Positions 33,628 through 43,695 of a DNA stretch of 64,000 bases are shown here, piece by piece; position 1 is the first letter of the stretch, and the number at the start of each line of letters is the position of its first letter. The stretch is from Fennellomyces sp. T-0311 (taxonomy: Eukaryota; Mucoromycota; Mucoromycetes; Mucorales; Lichtheimiaceae). The translations under genes were made by a program, and so were the position numbers. The notes under the pieces were generated by a model. That model was not told where the DNA came from. It ran no database searches and saw only the letters and a list, made by a program, of their open reading frames with translations. The stretch covers positions 1-64,000 of the forward strand of contig JALLLT010000036.1 of the NCBI GenBank assembly GCA_025266875.1, written 5' to 3'.

Positions 33628-33928
33628 ACTATCAACAAAGAGGTAAAGATATATTCATTTGAGTGGATATTTTATTATCCAGCTCAGTTACTTCGAAATT
33701 CATAACACTCCTTAAGTGCGTAAATAATATAGTTATTGTCATTGAACAACTAAGTCAAAGTGCAAAGTAATATGTTGTATTATTTAGGGATATTTATTGT
33801 TTGCTGCAATGTCTTCGCGATGATTACGCATATAGTATCATCGTCTGACTCGAAGATTTTCAGTCTTGCTTTGACTTATGTAGCACTTCAAAGAAGCTCT
33901 TTGTGTATGCCGTGAGATTCAACGCTTA

Positions 33929-34468
33929 TTAATCACCAATACCTGCAAACTGGAACTCTGCCTCATCACAGTTTGTTCCATCTGGCCACTTCACCTGGAC
34001 ATCGTAGTTTGTTACGCTACCGCCCACTACAACCCAGCCGCCGGCAGGGATTGAGACCGAAAATCGATTGATTGTGCCATACTCATTGACGCGACCAATC
34101 TAAGTATAATAATCATTTCATAACTAGTTATGTTGGGAAATTTCTAATTTGAACTTACGTAAAGAAGGATAAAATTACCCGGGTCAGTAGGTACTGGATT
34201 GCAGTCAGCGTTGGTGGAAGGACAGCATTCCTTTTCACCCGGAGCTATACTCTTTCTAAATCTACGTATATAAAATGATGGGTAAGCCATGGTACGTAAC
34301 TTTTTTCTACAAAGATAATGCCAACCTTGAATATGCGCCGGTGTTCCGATTAATAGCTTGGACAGCATCAATGTATGTCTCGCCTTGAAGCTTGTTGTAG
34401 ACACAGTAGCTATATGCATAGTATGGCAAGGCACAGAGGGTAAAGGTCAAAAGAGAGAAGAAGCGCAT
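33929..34468 (-). CDS. Small secreted cysteine-containing protein, left copy
   Basis: Mirror image of the right copy at 35636-36175, with three exons and 138 residues. The N-terminus MRFFSLLTFTLCALPYYAYS is a classic signal peptide. The mature part contains SYCVYN, GEKECCPSTNADCNP, a hydrophobic beta-like strand (RFSVSIPAGGWVVVGG) and VKWPDGTNCDEAEFQF, with five cysteines after the signal. The fold suggests a small extracellular beta protein. I do not recognise a named family. The substitution at 34110 lies in the second intron and the one at 34602 upstream, so both copies encode the same protein. Confidence 0.8.
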
Positions 34469-34525
34469 GATTTTGCTGCTATCGTTTTCCGTAGGATTTT
34501 CCTGGTTTCCTGATTATGCGTTGAC

Positions 34526-34533
34526 TATTTATA
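34526..34533 (-). promoter_or_regulatory. TATA box of the left secreted-protein gene
   Basis: TATAAATA on the minus strand, about 58 bp before the ATG at 34468. An identical box lies at the mirror position before the right copy. Confidence 0.55.
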
Positions 34534-34900
34534 CTATTTGCATTTCATCAAATACCTACGACATAATAGCTTTGATGTGTTGCCACATTTCATTCGACTT
34601 CGCGTACCAACAACAATACGTAAGCAAAGTAGTGACAACAAGTCAACGTTTGAGATTCGATTCGCTGTTTACGTAACAGCATCTTGCAACATGCAGCTGT
34701 ATACTTCTAATTACTGGACCGAAATATAATGCCGCTGTTGCTGCTCCAGTACATCCGTAACGTGATAGTTTATTGAACGTACAAGGAATGACACGTAAAA
34801 GGCCCGAATACGTGTACCATAAGTGATACATCATGCAGTGCTATCAGTATCATCAACATAAACATTATGTTCTCGCTGTCGAATATTTTAAATAAATTCT

Positions 34901-35203
34901 TAGATACTTCATCAGATTACCATCAGTAAGTGAACGTTACTAGATCATCCATTTTGGTAATATTTTTCGGAATTATAATTGCTGCTAATTAAGTGTAGAT
35001 AGTGAGACCCATCTGGGATAGAAGTGTATATACTTTCCTGTCTTTTTAACGGACTTATACTCTAGTTTTTCTCAAAGTACAAAAGTTTACTCCAAAAAGT
35101 ATCACACCGCCTGGAAAATAGCAATGAATTCCAATCGAGTATATGTTGTCAAATGGACGGTTTAGTACGTTTATTAGTTGGTTGTAGCCTAGTGAAATAT
35201 ATC
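34901..35203. other. 303-bp unique spacer of the inverted duplication
   Basis: Sequence between the two arms, AT-rich, with no recognised gene. It keeps the arms apart and makes the structure a hairpin rather than a perfect palindrome. It lies between the upstream regions of the two divergent genes. Confidence 0.8.
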
Positions 35204-35570
35204 AGAATTTATTTAAAATATTCGACAGCGAGAACATAATGTTTATGTTGATGATACTGATAGCACTGCATGATGTATCACTTATGGTACACGTATTCGG
35301 GCCTTTTACGTGTCATTCCTTGTACGTTCAATAAACTATCACGTTACGGATGTACTGGAGCAGCAACAGCGGCATTATATTTCGGTCCAGTAATTAGAAG
35401 TATACAGCTGCATGTTGCAAGATGCTGTTACGTAAACAGCGAATCGAATCTCAAACGTTGACTTGTTGTCACTACTTTGCTTACGTATTGTTGTTGGTAC
35501 GTGAAGTCGAATGAAATGTGGCAACACATCAAAGCTATTATGTCGTAGGTATTTGATGAAATGCAAATAG

Positions 35571-35578
35571 TATAAATA
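35571..35578 (+). promoter_or_regulatory. TATA box of the right secreted-protein gene
   Basis: TATAAATA about 58 bp before the ATG at 35636, conserved in the left arm. Confidence 0.55.
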
Positions 35579-35635
35579 GTCAACGCATAATCAGGAAACC
35601 AGGAAAATCCTACGGAAAACGATAGCAGCAAAATC

Positions 35636-36175
35636 ATGCGCTTCTTCTCTCTTTTGACCTTTACCCTCTGTGCCTTGCCATACTATGCATATAGCTACTG
35701 TGTCTACAACAAGCTTCAAGGCGAGACATACATTGATGCTGTCCAAGCTATTAATCGGAACACCGGCGCATATTCAAGGTTGGCATTATCTTTGTAGAAA
35801 AAAGTTACGTACCATGGCTTACCCATCATTTTATATACGTAGATTTAGAAAGAGTATAGCTCCGGGTGAAAAGGAATGCTGTCCTTCCACCAACGCTGAC
35901 TGCAATCCAGTACCTACTGACCCGGGTAATTTTATCCTCCTTTACGTAAGTTCAAATTAGAAATTTCCCAACATAACTAGTTATGAAATGATTCTTATAC
36001 TTAGATTGGTCGCGTCAATGAGTATGGCACAATCAATCGATTTTCGGTCTCAATCCCTGCCGGCGGCTGGGTTGTAGTGGGCGGTAGCGTAACAAACTAC
36101 GATGTCCAGGTGAAGTGGCCAGATGGAACAAACTGTGATGAGGCAGAGTTCCAGTTTGCAGGTATTGGTGATTAA
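35636..36175 (+). CDS. Small secreted cysteine-containing protein, right copy
   Basis: Exons 35636-35778, 35843-35945 and 36005-36175 join in frame to 138 residues. Introns of 64 and 59 nt have GT-AG ends. Residues 1-20 form a signal peptide with a hydrophobic core (LLTFTLCALPYYA); the mature chain of about 118 residues has Cys at SYCV, ECC, DCN and NCD. A size near 14 kDa, secretion and cysteines are features of extracellular fungal proteins such as toxin-like, wall-associated or effector-like proteins, but no function can be assigned. The sister gene points the other way, with 1167 bp between the ATGs. Confidence 0.82.
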
Positions 36176-36476
36176 TAAGCGTTGAATCTCACGGCATACA
36201 CAAAGAGCTTCTTTGAAGTGCTACATAAGTCAAAGCAAGACTGAAAATCTTCGAGTCAGACGATGATACTATATGCGTAATCATCGCGAAGACATTGCAG
36301 CAAACAATAAATATCCCTAAATAATACAACATATTACTTTGCACTTTGACTTAGTTGTTCAATGACAATAACTATATTATTTACGCACTTAAGGAGTGTT
36401 ATGAATTTCGAAGTAACTGAGCTGGATAATAAAATATCCACTCAAATGAATATATCTTTACCTCTTTGTTGATAGT

Positions 36477-36702
36477 ATCAATCAGTATACTTAGATAATG
36501 TATTAGTTTTGCATTTTACACTGTAACTACATATCAATCGCTGATGGTGTTGATAAGGACATTTCATATTTGATAATACGCACATATGTATGTACTTAAC
36601 TTGATACGACGGCCAACCAGAGGGGTCAAGCACCAATATCCCCCGTACACTGAGTGAAATTGATCGACTAAATCAGAACTGACATGCAACCGCCTCCCTC
36701 TA
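36477..36702. other. Short spacer before the Tc1 element
   Basis: Unique sequence between the duplication and the Tc1-type transposon. No gene is seen. Confidence 0.4.
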
Positions 36703-36872
36703 CACTCACACACAAAAAGTATTCAGACCATTTTTGAAGTTCAAATTTTTGAAAAGGACCTGATAGCTTATAATAATGTAAAACCAACCTTCCCAACCAC
36801 ACTACAAAATTCAAGAAACAAAGGATAAATATAACGTTATATAGATGCATAATCAAAGAAAAAATAGGATGC

Positions 36873-38149
36873 TTAATAATGGGTGTAGTCGCCTTGTGTA
36901 TTAATCACAGCTTGACAACGCGATGACATACTAGCAACAAGGCTTTCTACAAGCTCAAGGCTTAAATTTCGCCATTCATCCTGGAGACAGACCTTTAGTT
37001 GCGCCATATTTCTTATGTGGTGTCTTCTGCTCTGAGTCCGCCTTTCAAGGGCCCACCACACATGTTTGATCGGGTTCAGACTAGGACTTTGTGCTGGCCA
37101 TGAGTCAAACCCACTAATCTGCCAGGTTGTGTATGAACCTGTATGGCAGCAGGTGTGGTGAACCACTACATGTATGCACACAATGGAGATCGGTCAAACA
37201 TCCATTCTAGCACATTCCATCAGACGAACACTCTGGAAGAGTACTGATGACTAAGATATGAACGGTATTACCTTACACCGGTTTCAAGAAAGCTGAATGA
37301 TGTTCTACAGGACATGCACCTATCACAGAGTACACGGAGTCGATATCTGCCGTCGTCGGTAAAACATAAGACGAACACGCAACCCGATACGTCCTCGACC
37401 AAGTATCATTTACCCAGGAACGGATATTAGAATCTCCAGTAAAAGATATAAAAGAGAGAGAGTTCATCCATAATAAAGGACATACAATTATTCAGATTCT
37501 CAACGAATTCTATTTCTTATAACTCTCTCACCACAGCAGGTACCATCCTCTTGAAAGATAAATTCACGTTCTGGATGGTCGTCTGACAGAGCGCAAAGAA
37601 ACGGAAGGAAATTGTCTGACAAACAGTTGACATGATCATCTTGGTCCACTGTGCTATCCAAATTACAAGTGGTCCGAAACATCCTGCCCGGAAACAGCTC
37701 CAGAGCATAACCGAATCTTTACCAAACTTTCCTGTTGGTACAATACGGTTCAGGTCGTACCGTCCGCCTTCGTTTCGAAGTATATGGGCCTCTCCATCAT
37801 TGCCCTACACAGTAAACTGCGACTCATCAGACCAAATGACATTGCGCCATTCAACCATTGTCCAGTTGACACATTCGTGAGTCTAGTTTAGCCTCTTTTG
37901 CATGTGCGCCATCATAAGTGCAGGCTTAGGTGCAGGAGAGCACTAACCGAATACCAGCCTTCCCAAATAGTTGATAATTGTGTTGCGGTGGACATTGATA
38001 CCAACTTGTTCAATTTGTTCTAAAGTGACCTGATGTGCAGCATATGGCTTGAACGGATTCGCACGTACAGACTTTACGAGCACTCTTTGGCCGCTTTCAG
38101 TGATGCTACAAGGTCTGCCCCTTCTCTTCTTGGGCAACGTTGTCCTCAT
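36873..38149 (-). pseudogene. Tc1-type transposase with dead active site
   Basis: From 38149 it encodes the paired-type DNA-binding part with KKRRGRPCSITESG and QIEQVGINVHRNTI. Next come NVIWSDESQFTVQGNDG (first Asp, about 37820-37860) and EFIFQEDGT (second Asp, near 37550). After the LTR insertion, PCHTGSYTTW and SWPAQSPSLNPIKHVWW follow. The DD34E Glu (normally NPIEHVW) is Lys here. The frame also changes near 37600, where two overlapping frames each carry part of the core, and at the junction near 37900. This copy cannot transpose itself. Confidence 0.87.
37154..37535 (+). repeat. 382-bp solo LTR inside the Tc1 element
   Basis: It begins TGTGGTGA and ends TCACCACA, an 8-bp inverted end pair, and is flanked by the perfect 5-bp duplication GCAGG (37149-37153 and 37536-37540). 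TATAAAAGAGAG near 37448 and AATAAAGG near 37473 are in LTR order. It differs from the 394-bp family. Confidence 0.95.
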
Positions 38150-38429
38150 TTTCGCTCAACAATGTAAAATACTTTGCATAGCTCCTTTAGGAATGCCACG
38201 TTTGGTTGCTATGCCACCAAATGACATACCATGCTCATATAAGCCTGTGATACAACCATAAGTGAACTAATCGTACTGTTGACTTTCTTTCACGCTGTGT
38301 ATTAGTTGTGTCGCTGAATGGCATAGTAGTTTTATTTAGAAAATGCGGGAAAAGAAAGGGTTTAAAAAGGTGTGTCAAATTTAACGACAAATATGCAGGT
38401 CGTCTAAATACCTTTTGTGTGCGAATGTA

Positions 38430-40263
38430 TACCGCCCTGCCTTTTTAAAGTATCATATGTTTTTTTTCAGCATGAGCATGCACTATACTTGTTTGTATTA
38501 TCCTAAGTGTTGTTCGTACCGCAAGGTAGGGATCTGTGCCTATAGGCGCGGAGCTAATAATTTCCAAATAAGTAAACAACTTTTAACCTACTTGACTTGA
38601 TAATATCGCCACTATTAAAAAATGCATACTTTCCAGAATAGCTCACCGTTTGAAGTCAATAATGAGCAGGGTCCCTGCAGCATACAATATTAAGCTTACA
38701 TTGTACTACGTATTACTAGCGGTTATGTACCACTTTAAATGATATGTATATTTGCTGTCCAATTTGGTGTAAATTGCACTATATGAGCAGCGTTTATCTG
38801 ATAAATGTCCGCGGAATAGTCCTATTGTTGATCACCACTACTGCGGCTGTAACACAACAAGCTTCTCAAATTTGTTTTAGTACAGTGCCTTACATCCTCG
38901 TTGTCGAGATCCCAACCTTTTGGTCTTTCTACTGACACGTCCGTTTCGATGCGAGCATGAATGAAGGAGGTCCAAACCATGTTTTCATCAGTAATGGTGC
39001 AGCAAAATGACTTTGTAGTACTTTCGGGTTTGAAACCACTCTGGTGTGGTAGGTGGATGCCATTCGGTCCTACCCGTGGCGGTAACATATGGGTCTCCTT
39101 TAGTATCGCTTTGAATACTTTGTGGCTATCATTCGAGTCGATAGGAGGTCCAAACAACAGTATGGAAGGGTGCCAAAAGGCCATGAAACTGCGCCATCAA
39201 GTCACAAATGGACTTACAATAATTAAAGATGACTCTATTCATGAACTCCGGATATTTGTTGATGAGCGCAAATATATGATCGCGTCCCTTGCTACTCCTC
39301 CGTGCTTTTGCAAGCCATAGTGTCCTACAAGCCCTCCACTTGGATTCTTAGCTATTTCTCAATTGTAAATATGTCGCACAAAAAAGACCGTCAGAAAATG
39401 ACGAATGCTTATAAAGCAACAGCGATCAATGCTCCTTGCTATCCGTGGATAGCTACTCTAAAATATTCCTGCGTACATTATAGAAATTATATAAAGTGTA
39501 AATTTCATAAGTAGCCGTGTTAAAAGTATTCTTGGTCTTATTACGACTAGTAGATAGTATCTGATAGCATAATTACTTTGATTTCAACGAAAACAAGGTC
39601 TTAGGCCGACATTGGAAGTCCACATATACCGTTACACAAGGAAAGTAATGGAACTTATGCACTGCTATCTTTTCTATTTCAACAGAACGTATATAGACTG
39701 TGATTCAAAGCATTTGACAGTGCTTTTAATCCTATGTTAACCGCTACAAAAGTTTTATGGCTGTGCGAAAACATCGCTTGAGGTTTCGGATCATACATAG
39801 AAGAGTTTGCTGATTATCTCTGCCAAGAACGATCATTACCGGAAGAGAACTCCTTAACACTCGGAACCTCTATTGATACCTTTGATCGTTCCAGAAGCAT
39901 CTGTGTATCTCACTGACGAACTTTACAGGGGCAGATCGCCATGAAATATAAAGGTTGGCTGCCATTCGTAAGGAAATTACGCTAGCGAGCCAATTTTGGC
40001 CATGCCTTACGCAACGCTTTACTTTAACACGGACACTTCTTCCGACCTGTGCCATATTTGACGGTAAATCGTATTATTTCCATATGAGTCATCCTGCTCC
40101 TTGAATGTGTGCTTTTTTTGGGTGCAGCCATGACCAATTCGGGAGTCATGTCCAAAAGTGGATTGGACACGTAAGCTTTGGCTGTGGTTGGCTGGAGGCC
40201 CGAATTCCGATTGGAATTTAAAGGCTGCTTGACAACCTTTTAGTTCGCAAAAGAAAAAGACTC
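38430..40263. other. Intergenic stretch upstream of the hydrolase gene
   Basis: No gene is supported. Overlapping open frames on both strands at 38822-39320 (about 120 codons each) have no recognisable motif. The last 200 bp before 40264 should contain the hydrolase promoter. Confidence 0.4.
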
Positions 40264-42036
40264 ATGGATTCGAATACAACATTCGCAGGACCGGTAGCAG
40301 GCCTTACTTCCGTTTTACCCACTTTACCAGCAACAATTCCACCAACAAGCCGTCTCAATTTCCTCCGCAATTGGTGGCAGCAGTCGGAACATACGGCCAC
40401 CATTGCCGAAGCTCGATTGCTTCACAGAATCCCTCTCTATAATCCACAATCACCACTTATTGGTCATGTGACCAAAGTTCCTCTCGATGATCGCTCGCGT
40501 GATTTAAAGGAGAAAGGTGCTCGGCTCGTAAACACACTCCACCTTCGTTCGAGCGAAAAGGAGCACTTTGAATTGGATACCAACGCCGATATGACCAAGT
40601 TTACGCAAGGCTTAAAGAACAACCAAACAAGAAGCCTGGTGGTTTGCCACGGCTACGGCGCTGGTATAGATCTCTCTCTAAATTATTATTATACGCGACT
40701 TGTTTTACTAATAATCACCAATAGGTCTTGGTTTCTTTTACAGGTATTAATCCCGTTCATGCAAGTTTAAAAAGAGCGTGTAACCTTATGCCCGTTAAAT
40801 AGGAACTTCCAAGCGTTGGCCCAAATTCCAAACATGCAGCTGTTTGCGATCGGTAAGATTTGCCCGATAAACGTATTATCCGTGAAGAAACTGTTGCTCA
40901 ATGACGGGTGTGATTGTAGATTGGCTTGGCATGGGACGTAGCTCGCGGCCGAAATGGACCATCAACCCGAAACGCAGTCAATCCTGGGACGATGTCATTG
41001 ACGATGTGGAAGAACACTTTGTGGAATCGCTCGAGGATTGGCGTAAACGGGTTGGATTGGATAAAATGACGCTGATGGGTCATTCGCTTGGTGGTTATTT
41101 CGCCACGTGTTATGCCCTGAAATATCCACAGCGTGTCGAAAAGCTTATCCTGGTGTCACCAGGTACCCCTTTGTTCTGAACATATCATGCATGATGATTA
41201 ACCCATATATGCAGCCGGTGTCGCAGTGCCTCCCCCGGAAGTCCAGACCCGCACAGCTGATAAGCAAACGTCGCCGCAAGAAGTTATTGATAAGGACGCA
41301 TCAGAAATCCAGGCCAGGCTTCAAACCGGTACAGAAACCTTGGACGATGCTGCAACCAAGGATAGCGATGATTCGGATTCAGATTCTTCGCGGCCGCGCC
41401 GCAGGATACCTGGTTGGGCAAAGTATCTTTGGGATAAGAACGTTACCCCAATGAGCATCGTGCGATCGATTGGGCCTTTTGGAGCCAGGTATGTGGACCG
41501 ACGTTTTTGTTTTTTTTAGTTACATTTCTAACCTGTGCTCCTTTGTTTTTTAGCTTGGTGAATTCATACACTACACGACGATTTGCACATTTAGATACAC
41601 CTGAACGACATGACCTTTATGATTACATGTGAGCATCCACTTTTTCCGCTAGTGGATACATCAATGCTGATATTTGCTGGTTTAGCTACAACATCACCAA
41701 CGCCTCCGGTTCAGGCGAATATGCTTTAGCCGCTGTTTTGGCTCCCGGAGCATACGCACGTCGACCGCTATTCCATAGGCTTCCAAAGTTGCAGATGCCT
41801 ACTGTTTTCGTATATGGAGAATGGGGTAAGTGTGCAAGTTGCTCATGTATGCCAAGGACACCGTTTGTTAATGGTTGGTGATAATAGACTGGATGGATTA
41901 TAAAGCTGCCGAACAAGCAAAGCCTTTTATGAAAGTCCCCACCAAAGTGCTTCGCGTCAAATATGGCGGCCATCACATGTATCTCGACAACCCAGATGAA
42001 TTCAATAAGATGATGGCCGAAGAGCTGAAGCAGTAA
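40264..42036 (+). CDS. Alpha/beta hydrolase of the ABHD4/ABHD5 (CGI-58, Ict1/Cld1) type
   Basis: Proteins of this family are lipid hydrolases or acyltransferase-like regulators; yeast relatives act on phospholipids and cardiolipin. The start at 40264 leads to NFLRNWWQQSEHT and, across several short GT-AG introns, to LVVCHGYGAG (oxyanion region) and IDWLGMGRSSRP. GHSLGGYFA holds the nucleophile Ser (about 41080). An acidic Ser/Asp linker follows, then GWAKYLWDKNVTPMSIVR. VYGEWDWMD contains the acid residue, and GGHHMYLDNPDEF contains the catalytic His in the HX4D motif typical of ABHD5. The end is at 42036. The long polar linker (about 41230-41400) is larger than usual. Confidence 0.88.
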
Positions 42037-43695
42037 ACCTTAGAATTCAATGACCTGTACATAATATTTCACGCTATACAACTACCCCTAAATGCCACTG
42101 TTTTACTTATACATGCTCTATATATAAAGTATCATTCTACACACTCCTGCTCTTTAACTGCTTCTTCAAATGCGGCATTTGCTTGCCCAAGTTGAAATAA
42201 AGAGTGGAAACCAATCATTTCTGTATATGTATGTACTATCTCATGGTAAAACATGCGAGAGTAATACGATGAGTGTATCGTGACCTCGCTGTAGTTTTGG
42301 CAAACAGTGTATGTATCAAAGTAGCAATCGCGAATGCTTCGACCGTATGTACACCAATGAATTTTGTAACAAATGTACAGGATATGTACAGCCATTTGCA
42401 TGTTTAAAGTAAAGGTCATCACACACGGGGTAAACTTGTGTCATGGCAACGTTGAAAGACCCGACTCAGTTTCTTGTAATGTTGCTGCGGTTAGTTCAAC
42501 TGTTGCTCTGGAACCTTCAATTTGTTGAGCAGTTAATGATCGTACTTTTCATCTTCCACAGAATATTGGTCGCCTGCTTTTTTTTCTAGCAAAGATATCT
42601 GCTCCGTCGCGCGACATTGTTAGGTTCTTATGCTAAGGCGTTGATACCACTTGCTGCGGTCACGCGACCGTTATTTCGTTGCGGTCTCTCCTGATCAATC
42701 GCGGTGAACGGGATCGATTGCCTCGTGCATTGCGTGACGATACATTGTGTGGAAACCTGTTATCGCAGCTCAACGACTAAGCCAACATTGCTTTTCATAA
42801 CACACACCGAAACAGCTGCCTGGATTGAACCTAAAAGACGACACCAACAAGATCCGGATAGAGCGCCCCACGAGTCGAGGAGTAGAGACTTCGGGCCTCC
42901 ATAGGGGCGGCACAATAGGCCCAAGTAGTATCTTAGCGCACAATTTTCCTAACCTGTGTTCTGTAACATGATATAAATGTTATGGGGATGTCTAAGAACC
43001 TTGTGGCCTAAGGCAGCTCCAATGCAACATTAAATGCTTTGCCTTGGAAGTTTCAACATTTCCCCTCGGCGCAATTCTGTTCAACCAGAGGCTGCTGTAA
43101 AGCGAGTCGTGGATAGGCACATTTGGTAATGGCAACTCCCCGTCTTGACATAGACAGCTCTCTACATCTCTTTGCATTGACGGCAGGTATCCTTTAGGTA
43201 TCGGCCGTATAACAGTACCTCCCTCCGCATAGACGTTGATTCGACTCACCCAACCGATATCCTCATCTGCTGAATCCTTTATGAGATCGTGAATTTGCTG
43301 AGTCTTTTATCCTTACATCTTTTGTAGTTTTACTTAAACAGCTCCGGCTGATATCTCTCTATCCAGCCAACAAAATCTGCACCGGGGGATTGGGGAGGTG
43401 CTATTTCTTTCCAGCGACGAGAACTGTGTGTCCTTTATATAAAACATTTTGCTGTTGCAGAATCAAGTCCTACATCCTGAGAATCTTCTTACGCACACAA
43501 AATCTTTTCATTTGTACGTAGTCTAAATTCTATACTAGATGCAATAATGAATATGCTTTCCTGACAATTACTTCCCCATAATGTATCTGCATAACATGCA
43601 TTACATTTCAGTATATCACCTCGGATACTTGGTAACAACGTTACCCTTCTAACCTGAGACGTTTTTGTTGCCATTTCCTTTTCTCACACCGCGTT
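42037..43695. other. Intergenic stretch, nothing recognised
   Basis: No open frame with a recognisable domain, no clear repeat and no transfer RNA were found on either strand. Short frames at 42132-42422 and 42992-43249 are unsupported. Confidence 0.4.

Larger units (their letters stand above)
33628..34900 (-). repeat. Left arm (1273 bp) of a long inverted duplication
   Basis: Pairs base for base with 35204-36476 in reverse complement, with no indel; coordinates of paired bases add up to 70104. I noticed two substitutions: 34110 against 35994, and 34602 against 35502. The arm contains a complete secreted-protein gene with promoter and 3' region. No transposon ends are visible at its borders. 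Confidence 0.95.
35204..36476 (+). repeat. Right arm (1273 bp) of a long inverted duplication
   Basis: Reverse complement of 33628-34900, ending with GATAGT at 36471-36476, after which the two flanks differ. Arms of exactly equal length with only two noticed substitutions indicate either recent duplication or strong gene conversion. Confidence 0.95.
36703..38427 (-). mobile_element. Tc1/mariner transposon, inactive, split by a solo LTR
   Basis: The left end reads TA-CACTCACACACAAAAAG and the right end, in reverse complement, TA-CATTCGCACACAAAAGG, so it has about 27-bp terminal inverted repeats flanked by the TA target duplication (36701-36702 and 38428-38429). After subtraction of the 382-bp LTR and its 5-bp duplication, about 1340 bp remain, a usual Tc1 size. 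The transposase is on the minus strand and broken. Confidence 0.9.

Noticed and set aside
33628..36476. Double-stranded RNA production from converging genes of the palindrome
   Set aside because: The two genes diverge from the centre, so overlapping transcripts are not expected from their own promoters.
38822..39320. Overlapping 120-codon frames on both strands
   Set aside because: Neither has a motif, splice pattern or promoter sign.
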